Assembly: GCF_963678635.1 (NCBI RefSeq) | Contig: NC_087065.1 | Span: forward strand, 38,901,888-38,965,887 | Source of the DNA: Symsagittifera roscoffensis | Lineage: Eukaryota > Xenacoelomorpha > Acoela > Convolutidae | Length of the DNA stretch: 64,000 nt | Reading direction: 5' to 3' | Part shown: piece after piece, positions 1 through 10,851 of the stretch | Position numbering within the stretch: the first letter of the stretch is position 1 | How the letters are laid out: the number at the start of each line of letters is the position of its first letter | Notes under the pieces: model-generated | Seen by the model: only the letters and a program-made list of their open reading frames with translations | What the model was told of the DNA's origin: nothing | Database searches by the model: none | Made by a program: the position numbers and the translations under genes

Positions 1-454
1 AGATTTAAAAATTCTACAGGTTGGACCGAGGATGGCAACAAATAGGCTCGTGATCAGTTCGGCTTAATACTGATTCAAGCGCGATTACAACTTCATGGAG
101 CTATAAGGCGCAATATAACTTGAGCAAAACTAGCTGGCTTAAGGTTATTAAAAGGATAAGTAGAAAATTTGAAGACAAAATTGGACATTCGTAACCCTAA
201 AAGCTTACTTCAAACCCAATTGGAATTATGTTGAATCGATGGTAAAAACTAATATTTAAAAAAAAACATAAAAAAAACTAATTTTTTAAAGAATAAGTAG
301 TAAATAATTAGAAAGTGATGTTTTTAGCATCTATTATTGTTTTGAAAGGTCCCTTTTAAAGCTTTTTTCAATTGACACTGAACTATTTACTGAGCCTGAC
401 TCAATTGCTACTTACAGTTTAATAGTAAGCACTAATTTGAACAAAACTGCTCGT
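1..454. other. AT-rich sequence, no gene seen
   Basis: No sustained reading frame, RNA gene or clear repeat boundary is visible in this stretch. Confidence 0.5.
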
Positions 455-990
455 ATCAGGGCGAAGACCTGAATGTTCCGACTGCCTATTAAGGTTTATG
501 GAGCAGTAATAACAGTAAAAAATTAAAAGTAAAAAAAACATAATGAAATTTTTTTCTTCTAAAATTTGTGAAATTTTTTATGAAAATCATCCCCCCTCAC
601 ATCATATAAAGAACAAAAGGATAGATTTCGCTCCTTGTAACAAATTAATTATGGCAAATAAGCTTCTTTCAACCAATTTGGAACGATTTCTAAGACGGAT
701 TAACTATCCACTTACGCGTTAATAGCGCGAAATATATCGCGCGTTAATTGTCCCAAATTGGCCAAAATACCAATCTTCAAACCCCCATAACTTTACGAAA
801 AATGATCACAGGTGAAATATCTTTTCAAATTTATGCTCAGGACAACAATACCTTTCGAATAATATAAAAAAATTACATCAAAAATGGCTAGTTAAAAAGT
901 CGCAATTTGTCTGAAGAAAAAAAAACCCACCCCGAGCACAAATATTCCGTTACTTTCATATCGAAAGTCGGAACAAAAAGGTAGTTGTTT
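455..990 (-). repeat. CpG-palindrome dispersed repeat, inverted copy
   Basis: This segment is the reverse-complement counterpart of 56038-56575 and 57563-58015. Shared landmarks are a GGGCGAAG hairpin at the left edge, the block TTAACGCGTTAATAGCGCG-like near 715-745 with GCGCG palindromes, and a conserved end that reads AAAGTCGGAAC. TGTTCCGACT at 474-483 and its complement near 965-974 form 10-bp inverted repeats, but the conserved similarity extends outside them to the GGGCGAAG hairpin, so they may not be the true ends. No coding frame is present. The family resembles a non-autonomous DNA transposon, but no target duplication was established and the class is unknown. Confidence 0.7.
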
Positions 991-1297
991 GAAAAGTTAA
1001 AAAACTTAAATTTCGACCGACAGTTTTAACTCTTTGCGTTTTCACCACAAGACAAAGAAGCAATTTCTATAGGCTTGAGCAATCAAACAAACATTCAGGA
1101 CCGCTAACACTTCGGCTTGATAGGGTCTTAGGCGAGAGTCAGTCTTACTCAATAAAATATGTATCGCTGATAAAAACAACAACGCTGATTTAATAGTGTC
1201 GGTTTGAAGGTTAAAAAAGCTGAAAAAATTGTGCCTATCAGAAAGTAAAAACGTTAAAAATTAGGGTCTAGCTTAATAACACTGACATAGTGGTGAT

Positions 1298-1724
1298 CAG
1301 GGGCGGATCTAGGGTTTTCTCGAGGGGGGGGGGGGCGGATTTTCAAAAAAAATCGAAAATTTTGACGACCTTTTTTTTTAGGTCGACCAAGTTATTGATT
1401 TTTCGAGCTCTCCCAAAGCAGTGTTTTGCCCATATTTTGGTAAAATTTTCTGCGCCGCAGACAAATTTTTGAAAAAAGTCAAAAAAGCCGTTTTTGGGCA
1501 CTTTTTGAAAAATTTTGACAAAAAAATCGCGTTTTTTTTGGCGCGCGCTCCCCCTCAAAGTTAGTATATATTGGCGCCAAAGGCGCCTTTACAAAAATTT
1601 TAGGGTCGGTCGGCCAAAAATGGATTTCTTAAAAAGTACCAAAGGGGGGATCCTTTGGGTCGGTAGGGGGTCGAATCCCTGAGAAGGGGCGTCCGCATAC
1701 CCCCCCCCCCTAAATCCGCCCCTG
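1298..1724. mobile_element. hAT-type MITE, complete copy with 8-bp TSD
   Basis: The element starts CAGGGGCGGATCTAGGG and ends CCTAAATCCGCCCCTG, giving terminal inverted repeats of about 13-16 bp. It is flanked by a perfect 8-bp direct repeat GTGGTGAT (1290-1297 and 1725-1732), the target duplication length typical of hAT transposases. It is 427 bp and has no transposase frame, so it would have been mobilised in trans. The interior has a G-run near the left end and GGGTCGAATCCC near the right end, features shared with the copies at 17569, 52484 and 55148. The short open frames inside are not credible genes. Confidence 0.88.
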
Positions 1725-1732
1725 GTGGTGAT

Positions 1733-1979
1733 GTATTCAGCGCATTGTCGCGTATAAGAAAACTCAAACAACTTGCCTCATTTCAATTCAGTTTAATCAC
1801 ATCCTGTCTCTCCAAATGATAAATTGCGCAACGTGTTCCTGACCAACCCCTATCCGTTCCTTAACTACACTTCTTCGAGTAACTAACGCCCCGTGATTCT
1901 TTTTACTGGCACTAATACAATTCAAATATTTGCGACAAATTCTCTAGAAACCAATTAGATTCACTCTCACCGTTAACTA
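1733..1979. other. Spacer, nothing recognised
   Basis: Short AT-rich spacer between the MITE and the LINE relic. No gene or repeat was recognised. Confidence 0.4.
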
Positions 1980-3450
1980 TGTCCCTGAATTTTTTGCAGC
2001 TAAACTGTAATAGCATCTCTGAGAAAAACTGGAAAGAGCAGATTTTTTGTTCAAGTACTACATTCACTATCGGATGTTCAAGAAACTTAACTTATTTCGA
2101 AAAAGAGGCAAACTCTCGCTAGCGCCCAACTACACTTTACTTTGGAAAGACTGATCGCGGTAAGGGGGAGGACTACTAATTGCCTTTCATAATTCTCTTC
2201 TCTCTGATGACATTGAAATAGTGGAGATCAGAAGGCGCAAAGGGGTAATGTTAAAGGCCAAAGATCAGAATATCCATATCAGGAACGCTTAATCCACTCC
2301 CCAGAATAGCTCTCCTAAAGACTATAAAGCAACTATCTCAACACTCCTCTGAGATGAAAAAGGTTTGTACTGAGCTGAGCGTTGCAAACGCTCATTCACC
2401 CTTTTGGTGCTTTAATATACCAGAGGACCAATGAGGACACCTATGAGCCAATTTGATTCAATCTTTTTTCACTCCACAAAAAGATCACCACCAAGATCGA
2501 CTGCCATACGAAAAAAGCTCATGAGCATCATCCCCTGACATTTCACTCGCTTGTTTTTTTTTTACTTGATGTTACTTAATCTTGTTTGACAAACAACTTT
2601 TCAACTTGGCTCAGACCATCTACCGAGTTTTAGGCATCTTTCCATTGCCGAGGATATCTCTTTTGACTCCATAAAAGCTTTATAAACTTTGAAACAGCGG
2701 ATTGCTAAAGTGTTAAAAAGAATTTGAATTTGCAAATAACTTTTTTCAGCTGAATTTAAATGCCGCTGTGCGAAGTTTTTGTATTACCATACTCTCTGCA
2801 TATTATCACTATACATTTTAGGCCGTCATCAATTCTTTCTACCTGAACTAAATGACGAAACAAACAAACCAGCACAGTTAGGGAAAAAATCAGATTAATG
2901 CATCTGTCAAATCCACAAATTAAACAGAAATCATTTTCAGAACGGCCAAAATAAAGAAAAGAAATGGCGAGAAATCCCCTGGAGTTTCAGTCAACACATT
3001 TCACCTAGCAACTTTTGGAAAACGCCTCGGCCGCTAAATCGTTTAATGGTTCTAAGTCTGTGTTACAAAGCCATCTCATCAGTTTTAATGACAAAATCGA
3101 CGGATTCACTCAACTAATACGGCGCTATTAGTTCTCGACTTTTTTTTTTACTTTTAGAGATTTTAGATAACAAAAGCCATCCACTAGATCAGTTTTGAAC
3201 ACAATTCGGTTTATCATGGTCTGTCATCTAACTCTCTTTGATCACCTCCATGACAGCAGCATACCGAGAAGCTTAATCAGATAGTTATGAATTTACTTGA
3301 GTTGTGGCCGAGCGCAGACATTTTTTGAAATGCCCTGTCAGCGCCCTTAGTGATGCATATTTTCTAAGATTGTTCGCTGAGGTGTCCCACTTACCTTGCT
3401 TAATTTGGCAGATTAGTCCTATCACCTTTTCAATTGAAATTTTACATTCA
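1980..3450 (+). mobile_element. Heavily decayed LINE relic (EN and RT traces)
   Basis: Reading the plus strand through many stops and shifts gives, in order, traces of a non-LTR retrotransposon. There is an endonuclease-like start LQLNCNSI (about 1995), a KSPGVSV-like stretch (about 2965), an RT motif-A-like LLVLDF (about 3125), a YLSCGRAQTFF segment resembling the SYLSGRTQ region (about 3290), and a GVP trace of the QGVPQGS motif (about 3380). The order and spacing match CR1/L2/jockey-type reverse transcriptases. No frame longer than 60 residues survives. The clade cannot be fixed and the ends are approximate. Confidence 0.55.
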
Positions 3451-5236
3451 TCATGAACATAAGAATTAATGCGCCATTATAAAAAACACCATTTTTCATT
3501 TTTGATCCTCGAAGTTAACTTATAATCGTAAGCAGAGGATATCCACCCCTTCGTTCATTCGAATAATTATCAAAAAGTTTCCTCTATTTATCAAACCACA
3601 AACAAAAATACACCAAAAATTCACTCCCAGAATTTTTTCTTCATCAAAAGGTTCTACCAGCTTTTTATTCTTGTTCAATAAGAGTTAAATACTGATCTCG
3701 TATTAAAAATGAGCAATACCCTCCTTCTTTTAGAAAAGCACTCCAAAATACGCCGTAGATTGTGTCTTTTTGACCCTTAACTTCGCAAAGCAATGCAAGC
3801 AAACATCAGCAAAAAATTCGCGCAGAATAGCTATTTTGAAGGCCTTAACAGGATAACATTAGGGTTCATCGAAAAAAAGCGCTACTGATAGCCTACAGGA
3901 ATTTGTTCGGACCATGCCGTCACTTGTACGTCTTTGAGAAAGTTCAAGTAATTCAAAGCGCCGTTCTTTGCACCATAACAGGTTGCACTAAAATGAGTCC
4001 TTTAGACTGTGCCCATTCAAAATGCAAAATTTTAAAAGTTGCTCACAATCATCAATTCGTATCCGCTCAGTTTACACTGCAAACATATTTTCTTTCAGTT
4101 TTCTCACTTTTTTTAAAACCAATCCAAACCCCCACCCCCCCCCCCCCCGCGGATTATCTGCTCGAAAACCCTTGAGATATATAAGCCCCAGAGAGAAAAT
4201 GTCCTCCAAGAAACAGCAATGCATCTTTTTTAACTTTAAACGTTTTCAAAGAACTTAGTTTTTCGCCTCCCAAAATCTAAATTGTTTTCTTAACAACTAC
4301 ATACCAAAACCGTCATGCAGGCTATTGCAGATGCGCGCCTCCCCCGAAAGTACTTACAATCATTTCCCCGATAATTCCCCTTCTGAAGAACCCCTACCTC
4401 TTCGCGTCACCAGGTGAACTCTAGCCCAATTTAGATCAAGCTATAGTCCCTTCCGTAGCATTTACTTAAACAGAATAGACATGTATGTCCCTAACATCTT
4501 CCCTCGCAACTTTTTACACCTTTTTAATTGTTCCAAAAACACCACTGCTCTAACCCCTATTGATCTGTGGCTTCGGCCAACCGAAGTCGCTCACTTTGTA
4601 GGACTCGGTTTGAGCATGCTAACAACAACAAACAACAACATTCATTTTAGATTAATTTGGTCAAGTGGTCATACTTCAAACTCCCACTATGTATCGTAAA
4701 AAGATAGCATATTAGATATAAACTTAAGTTTCAACTCAAGGCATGTTCATCGGTTTCTTTCAGAGATCGTAGTCACGACTGAGAAAATTTTTGTTATCGT
4801 ATCTTATCCCAACCAGGCCAAGCCCTCTGTGGCGCAAAAAACTCATGTAAAAAACGGATTTAAAAGTATTACGCTCGAATTCTTTGAACTATTTAATACG
4901 ATTTCACTGTGAAAAAAGGATTTGTGTCTCTGAATAACATAAATTGCTCTGAAAGGCTTTCTTTCAAAATGTGACAATTCGATTGAAAAAATACTCGCTA
5001 ATTTTATGTTTGAACTAATATAGAGCAAAGTGTGGAAAAAAGTATTCTCATGGTTATTAGAATACTTTGTTAATTACAATTATTTATTAAATTAGATTTT
5101 GCCTCAAATGAGTTCTATGAAAAGTTGTAACTAAATGCAAAGAAACTGAGTATTTTTCTTGTTTCGACTTACCAATTAAGTTCGGAAAAAATTTTGTTCA
5201 GTCAGTTTTCGATTTCTTAGCTGAATGTATGTTTTT
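3451..5236. other. No supported gene
   Basis: Small open frames occur (for example 3903-4175 and 4481-4699) but lack start context, domain motifs or compositional support. A C-homopolymer lies at about 4133-4148. The left part may be further decayed LINE sequence. Confidence 0.4.
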
Positions 5237-5390
5237 ATATCATCTGAAAGGCATTGATAACGGGAGTTTAAATAAAAACATCCACCTGTGAACTTTTTTC
5301 AGTAAGTTATGGGGGCTTGAAAATTGCTTATTTGGCATGTTTGGGAAATTAAACGCGCGATAATTTTGCGCTCTTACAACATGCGCCAGC
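5237..5390 (+). repeat. Diverged fragment of the CpG-palindrome repeat
   Basis: It contains the same ordered landmarks as 57590-57740: TTTTTATATCATCTGAAAGG, then an ACCTGTGA...GTAAGTTATGGGG block, then a TTAAACGCGCGATAATT palindrome region. It is clearly more diverged than the copies at the window ends. Confidence 0.55.
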
Positions 5391-5718
5391 GGCGGATCAA
5401 ACTAATTCAAAATAAATTGAGGCCAGTCATATGGTCATATTTTAAAATACGAGACGCATGATACACCTCTTTGTACGCCACTTATATAATATCATTTAAG
5501 CTTGACTGGGGAAAAAATTGAAGATCTCTTAGCTCACTACTGAGATGAGTTCAGTTTCATGTCAGATCCGCGAACAAAAAAAAATTTGTTTAATTTGCTT
5601 AATTCTTTCTGCCCTTAATAGTTTTTTTCAGGCTATCAGTGTATCTTAAGTAGAAAAATTATGATTGAAAATGATCATTTTTCCATTTACACAAAACTGA
5701 CAAGAAATTATGTACAAG
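5391..5718. other. Intergenic, nothing recognised
   Basis: AT-rich spacer downstream (minus sense) of the secreted repeat-precursor gene. No feature other than the polyadenylation signal described next was seen. Confidence 0.4.
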
Positions 5719-5724
5719 TTTATT
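5719..5724 (-). terminator. Candidate polyadenylation signal AATAAA
   Basis: On the minus strand AATAAA lies about 245 bases beyond the stop codon of the secreted repeat precursor, a plausible 3' UTR length. Such hexamers are common in AT-rich DNA, so support is moderate. Confidence 0.4.
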
Positions 5725-5966
5725 GAATCGAAATCAGACGCAGGTATAAATTACAATTGAGTAATAACTTCACTGCGTCAGGGATTTGTAGAAAAACTCA
5801 AATCATGACAAATGAAAATAGAAAGTTGACATTACACATAAGTTTCTTAATGTGAACTATAAATTGACATTAGTTCTTTGACGAAAATGAATGGTAGCGT
5901 ATATTTAACAAGATCGTATAATTTTTCTTTTCACAGCCAGCCACTTTTTGTGTATTTGTTTAATAT

Positions 5967-7559
5967 CTAGTGATCTCTTTTATGATTATGAAATCCACGA
6001 GGTCCCACCATTCTCCTCTGAGCATCAGAAGCCATTCGTCTGTTGTTTGGATCTCTTTGCATAATTTTTTGCTGGTCGCGCTTTTCTTGCAGCCGATGCG
6101 ATGCTCGCCTTCTCTCCAGCAGTCCGGAAATGCTTTTATCTGCTTTTCGTTCCGCAATTTCTCCTCGTTTTAACGGCCAACTGCCTTTTGCGGCTTCTAG
6201 TTCCTCCGCATCTTCGTCTCGCCTCACGAAGCCACTGCCTTTCGCCGCTCCTCGTTCCTCCGCATCTTCGTCTCGCCTCACGAAGCCACTGCCTTTCGCC
6301 GCTCCTCGTTCCTCCGCATCTTCGTCTCGCCTGACGAAACCACTGCCTTTCGCCGCTCCTCGTTCCTCCGCAACTTCGTCTCGCCTCACGAAGCCACTGC
6401 CTTTCGCCGCTCCTCGTTCCTCCACATCTTCGTCTCGCCTCACGAAGCCACTGCCTTTCGCCGCTCCTCGTTCCTCCGCATCTTCGTCTCGCCTGACGAA
6501 ACCACTGCCTTTCGCCGCTCCTCGTTCCTCCGCAACTTCGTCTCGCCTCACGAAGCCACTGCCTTTCGCCGCTCCTCGTTCCTCCGCATCTTCGTCTCGC
6601 CTGACGAAGCCACTGCCTTTCGCTGCTCCTCGTTCCTCCGCATCTTCGTCTCGCCTCACGAAGCCACTGCCTTTCGCCGCTCCTCGTTCCTCCGCATCTT
6701 CGTCTCGCCTGACGAAGCCACTGCCTTTCGCTGCTCCTCGTTCCTCCGCATCTTCGTCTCGCCTCACGAAGCCACTGCCTTTCGCCGCTCCTCGTTCCTC
6801 CGCATCTTCGTCTCGCCTCACGAAGCCACTGCCTTTCGCCGCTCCTCGTTCCTCCGCATCTTCGTCTCGCCTCACGAAGCCACTGCCTTTCGCCGCTCCT
6901 CGTTCTTCCGCATCTTCGTCTCGCCTCACGAAGCCACTGCCTTTCGCCGCTCCTCGTTCCTCCGCATCTTCGTCTCGCCTGACGAAGCCACTGCCTTTCG
7001 CTGCTCCTCGTTCCTCCGCATCTTCGTCTCGCCTCACGAAGCCACTGCCTTTCGCCGCTCCTCGTTCCTCCGCATCTTCGTCTCGCCTCACGAAGCCACT
7101 GCCTTTCGCCGCTCCTCGTTCCTCCGCAACTTCGTCTCGCCTCACGAAGCCACTGCCTTTCGCCGCTCCTCGTTCCTCCGCTTCTTCGTCTCGCCTCACG
7201 AAGCCACTGCCTTTCGCCGCTCCTCGTTCCTCCGCATCTTCGTCTCGCCTCACGAAGCCACTGCCTTTCGCCGCTTCTCGCGTTTTTAACTTATCAGTTT
7301 TTCGTGCCTCGCTGGAGTGTTTTTCATCTCTGAATGAAAACTTTGGAAACGATCGTTTATGGTTGTGATGTTTGTTTGCTGAAACAAAAATAAATTCAAT
7401 TCCAAAATTTTTAACATAATTTTTTCTATGCTCGTTTTGACTTTTTTAAATGATTTTTCGTTTTTAATTCTTTAGTGCAACTTTATGTGACAAAAACTAC
7501 TAACCTTCGACGAGACAAGCGAGAAGCAACACAGCGAAGGCTCCAAGTCCCAATCTCAT
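5967..7559 (-). CDS. Secreted multicopy peptide precursor-like protein (2 exons)
   Basis: Coding exons run 7559-7505 and 7378-5967, giving 488 aa. Exon 1 encodes MRLGLGAFAVLLLACLVE, a textbook signal peptide, and ends in phase 1 at GAAG|GTTAGT. The 126-base intron ends TTTTTGTTTCAG, and the two bases after it restore the frame that runs without a stop to 5967. The mature part has an N-terminal basic segment (HHNHKR, then SFPKFSF followed by R). About 20 repeats of 18 residues follow (consensus GAAKGSGFV-RR-DEDAEER). A variant last unit ends SWPL-KR, and a basic C-terminal tail ends FHNHKRDH. Every unit keeps RR or KR and an acidic spacer, as in neuropeptide or other multicopy prohormones cut by proprotein convertases. 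No C-terminal Gly for amidation and no Cys in the repeats. Alternatives are a secreted structural or matrix repeat protein. I know of no named homologue. The opposite strand is also open across the repeat, but has no signal peptide or splice logic. Confidence 0.72.
6190..7281. repeat. 54-bp coding minisatellite, about 20 units
   Basis: The period is exactly 54 bases (18 codons), about 20 tandem copies, very homogeneous. Variants are mostly single bases at the D/V/E position of the DEDAEER spacer and synonymous sites. The unit GC content is far above the surroundings. The exact multiple of three keeps the reading frame, and the homogeneity implies recent expansion or gene conversion. Confidence 0.95.
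7379..7504 (-). other. Intron of the secreted repeat precursor
   Basis: GT (7504-7503) to AG (7380-7379), 126 bases, AT-rich, with the pyrimidine-rich end TTATTTTTGTTTCAG. It separates the signal-peptide exon from the repeat exon, and the phases match (1 and 2 bases). Confidence 0.7.
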
Positions 7560-8875
7560 TTTTTTTTCTTTTTTCAACTGAAGAACAACTAAACAACAAA
7601 CCAATTCTAAGCCAAAATGAACATATTCTGACTTTCACGGCTCACCGGAGAATCCAGGTAGAAGCTGGTAGCTTTCTCAGACTGTTTAAATGATTACAGC
7701 AATGATTGCTGTGTTGGAGGAGTTTTGGCTTCGAATGCCATGCCAAGAAAATGGTGACAGTTAAAATGCCTCTATTTCTCGTCAAAGCAGGTTTTGATAA
7801 ACGATTTTATTTACAACTGATGTGATAAAAATTGAGTATTTGATAGCATGCTGTGAAGCAACTTTTTATTTGCATTGAACTTTTTTTCCTGTACTCTCAA
7901 AACAAACTAAGCATGCTGCTTTAAAACAATGCTTTAATCTTTTATCTATATTCATTAAAAAATGTCATAAACCGTTTGCTTTTAAATTGCATTCAGTATC
8001 TTTGAGCTGGTTAACTTTACAGCATGATGGTTGATAAATTTTCAATGTTTATTTTGGAGATTTATTATTGGAAAAAAGTATTAAAATGGTCGTTGATTTT
8101 TGTTGGTACTTTTGACGAGAGGCTTAATTAAGACAATGAAACAGCGTTTTAAACATGTATTACAAATACTGATCTTCATACTGATTTTTTCAGGATCAAA
8201 AATTTCATGTACTAATTGTACCTTTTCATGAACTCTTCAGGCTAATTGATTCACTTCTGCTACTCGCTAATAACCTCTATTGACGCAGTTTTTCTACGTG
8301 ATACAGCGAGCATTTAGTTGTAACAGCCCAAAAATATTAATAATTTAATTGTCCTGCAAAAACAGACTATTAACATCTGATTAAAAAATACCAAAAGTCC
8401 CACAGGTACATGCATAAATTTATTAGTAATAATCATGATAATTTGTTACAGTAGAGCGTTGTACGTAGGTTCGAATTTTGTTGCACTCTGATTGGTCGAA
8501 AAATCGCTGCAAGTAATCTACTTAACAAGAAAGGGGGGGGGGGAGATTGTAAAGTAGATGCTAAATTATACATATGATCGCCTCACGAACCCAGTCTGGG
8601 AGATCGTCTAGAAGTTTTCGAAAACTCTAACCGTATGAACATTCGGTTTTGGCTGCCAACTTTCTCAAAATGTTTTGAAAATTATTCATAGCTAGACTTC
8701 ATCTTTTTCAAATTTGAATGCAAAAACTCAATTCGAACCAATGTACTTTTGCTGTAACTTACCTAACAAGTTAATTGATTAGCATTGGCATATCCTTTTT
8801 GAAAAAACTAATGACCTAAAAACTGAATTAATATTTCATGTTTGGTAAATTCATATTAAATCGCATTGTAGTCAA
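7560..8875. other. No supported gene; upstream of the repeat precursor
   Basis: The first part is upstream of the minus-strand secreted gene and probably holds its promoter, but no convincing TATA element was seen. The short plus-strand frame 7475-7693 is a shadow of exon 1. A G-run of about 12 bases lies at 8530-8543. Confidence 0.4.
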
Positions 8876-9045
8876 TGATGGTCGAGATCGTCGAAACATA
8901 CCTCAAGAGAACTCTAGTAGTTAGGAAAAAAAGTTTTGCGATAAGTGCAATGAACAACTGGAACGGTCTATCAAACACGCTGATCTCAGCCAAGTTGGTG
9001 GATACGTTCGTGAGAAATTGAGATAGACATTGTAAAACTCAATGT
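8876..9045 (+). mobile_element. LINE 3'-terminal relic (C-terminal RT-protein motif)
   Basis: The plus strand encodes FAISAMNNWNGLSNTLISA followed by KLVDTFVRN. This matches the well-known C-terminal signature of CR1/L2/jockey-type LINE proteins (F..R....WN.LP..V..A.....F). A stop follows about 35 residues later. No upstream RT domain could be read nearby, so it is a 5'-truncated, diverged copy. Confidence 0.6.
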
Positions 9046-10018
9046 AAGTTACATACGAATTTTAAGGCAAGGAATACCACTGAAAAGTTAACCCCGAAAG
9101 TAGGGAGTCTGCTGATCAAAAACAACTAACCATTTAACCAACAGGCTATTTGGTATTGGCAGACGAAAACATATACGATAGCATTCATTTCAGCAAAAAA
9201 AAACTGAATGCAAAGGAAATCTAAACTAGGGCTAAAGAAATATCTGCCGAGCAAATTCCAAAACAAATTTTTGTTTTTTCTTTGCGCAAAAAACTAATTT
9301 TAATCAAGTCCTTAAAAATCATATATTTCTTTCAACACAATATCAAGAGATATCTACAAAGTTTTATTCATTTATAAACGACGAAAATTTTACGAAGAAA
9401 GCTTAAAAATCAAAGAAAGACATATTTTTTCAAATTTAGAGAAAATGGTTATGCTAAATTTTCCAACACTTAAAAATAAAAAAAACATCCGAAATTTCTT
9501 TGACTAGTGTAATAATTTCCAGACAGTATAATATTGCGAAAAATAAACAAAAAAACAAAAGCAAAGACGTTCTAATTGTTGCTGAATATCTGAAAAAAAA
9601 TACTTTGAAAACTTTCAAATTAGTTCAACATTATTGAATAACTGGCAAAAATTTTCATGTTTATCCACACATTTCATGTTTGCAACATCCGTACCCTACA
9701 AAAACTTGGAAATCAGATCTGAGCATCCCAATTTTTGCCAATTTCTCATCTGTTGCAGACATGGTCCATGTTTCGTTTGGATATGGACCTGTCTGAATCA
9801 GGATTGAGGCATGTATGGATTTTGTCACAAATGCAGACCTGCTCAAGGCGTTATTCAGACCTGGAAAATAGATGGGTCAGATGTGGTCAGATATTTGATT
9901 TGAGATAACTTTTTATAGTTACTTTGGATGAAACAACAAACAGAAGCGAAGCGGAGCTTCGCACCCTTTGCACTACAACACAGACATAAAACAAACAGGT
10001 TAAAAAAATGTGGAAAGG
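9046..10018. other. AT-rich, no gene seen
   Basis: No coding support was found. The frame 9661-9846 (-) is short and lacks a domain or context. A hairpin-forming GAAGCGAAGCGGAGCTTCGC lies near 9942-9961. Confidence 0.4.
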
Positions 10019-10190
10019 AGGCGCCTTTGGAAATTTTTCTTTAGAAAACCTAAAGTCTTTAGAAAACCTAAAGCGCCTTTGGAAATTTTTCTAGGGTCAG
10101 TCAGAAAAAATGGAGTTCTTAAAAAATAACAAGAAGGAGATCCTTTGAAAAGTCAGGGTGTCGAATCCCTGAGGAAAGGGGGCGAAAGAT
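10019..10190 (+). mobile_element. Internal fragment of the hAT-type MITE
   Basis: It shares the order GGCGCCTTT...TTTTTCTAGGGTCAGTCAG...AAATGGA.TTCTTAAAAA...GGAGATCCTTTG...GTGTCGAATCCCTGAGG with the right half of 1298-1724. A local 50-60-bp internal duplication is present, and both terminal inverted repeats are missing. Confidence 0.65.
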
Positions 10191-10720
10191 TTCGATAATT
10201 CTCTTCAATGAAAATTTCTTCATTTTATTTGTGACGCTTCCTAGGTTTTGTGACGCATCTTACGTTCTGTGACGCTTCTTCACTGTACGGTCCAAATATC
10301 GTGGAAAATCTAATTTGCATTATTAGAAAAAAAATTCACCATTATTTTGTGTTTCGCAGGTGTTTATTTTGAGCCACCCGACTTTTCGTCCCAGAGTTAT
10401 AACAAAGACATAAGTCAAAAAATCTACATCTAAACAACTTATGTCTATACGTGCTTATCAAAAACGGAAGAAAAGGCCTGATTTAAAAGAATTTTAATGT
10501 GTTTGGCCATTTAAAATGGCTATTTTAACCGAAAACAAGACACGTAACAAAACTTGGAAATCAGTTTAAAATTTTAAAAAAAAAATGCTAATTCAGGATT
10601 AGTTAAACAAAAAAAGTTTAGTACTAAATAAAGTTAGTTAAAGTAATTAAGACGAATGAATTACGACTGGGCACATCTGCATTTTTTTTATTTCTGTAAC
10701 ATTAATTTTTGAACAAGTAA
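10191..10720. other. No gene seen
   Basis: AT-rich spacer. A small triplication of GTGACGC(T/A)TC occurs at about 10230-10275. Confidence 0.4.
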
Positions 10721-10851
10721 GTTGCAATTTAGGACAGATATGCATTCTCACATCGAATGGATTATTTACCATTCGATATGAGAATTGATCTCACATAAAC
10801 AATTATGTTGCAGTTCAGGACAGATTTGCATTCTCACATCGAATGGATTAT
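10721..10851. repeat. Duplicated block with 17-bp hairpin between copies
   Basis: A ~46-base block (10721-10766 and 10806-10851) is repeated with few changes. In the first block ATTCTCACATCGAATGG (10744-10760) is followed, after 8 bases, by its near-perfect complement (10769-10785), one mismatch. The result is a strong hairpin between direct repeats. Confidence 0.8.

Noticed and set aside
1660-1700. tRNA-like T-arm (GGGTCGAATCCC) in MITE copies
   Set aside because: No acceptor, D or anticodon arms can be drawn around it. It is probably a chance palindrome.
1290-1771. Short frames on both strands in the first MITE
   Set aside because: They lie within or across a non-coding MITE with a clear TSD.
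6043-7368. 441-codon open frame on the plus strand across the minisatellite
   Set aside because: Lacks a signal peptide, splice context or processing logic. A 54-bp repeat without stops in several frames makes antisense openness automatic. The minus strand has phased exons.
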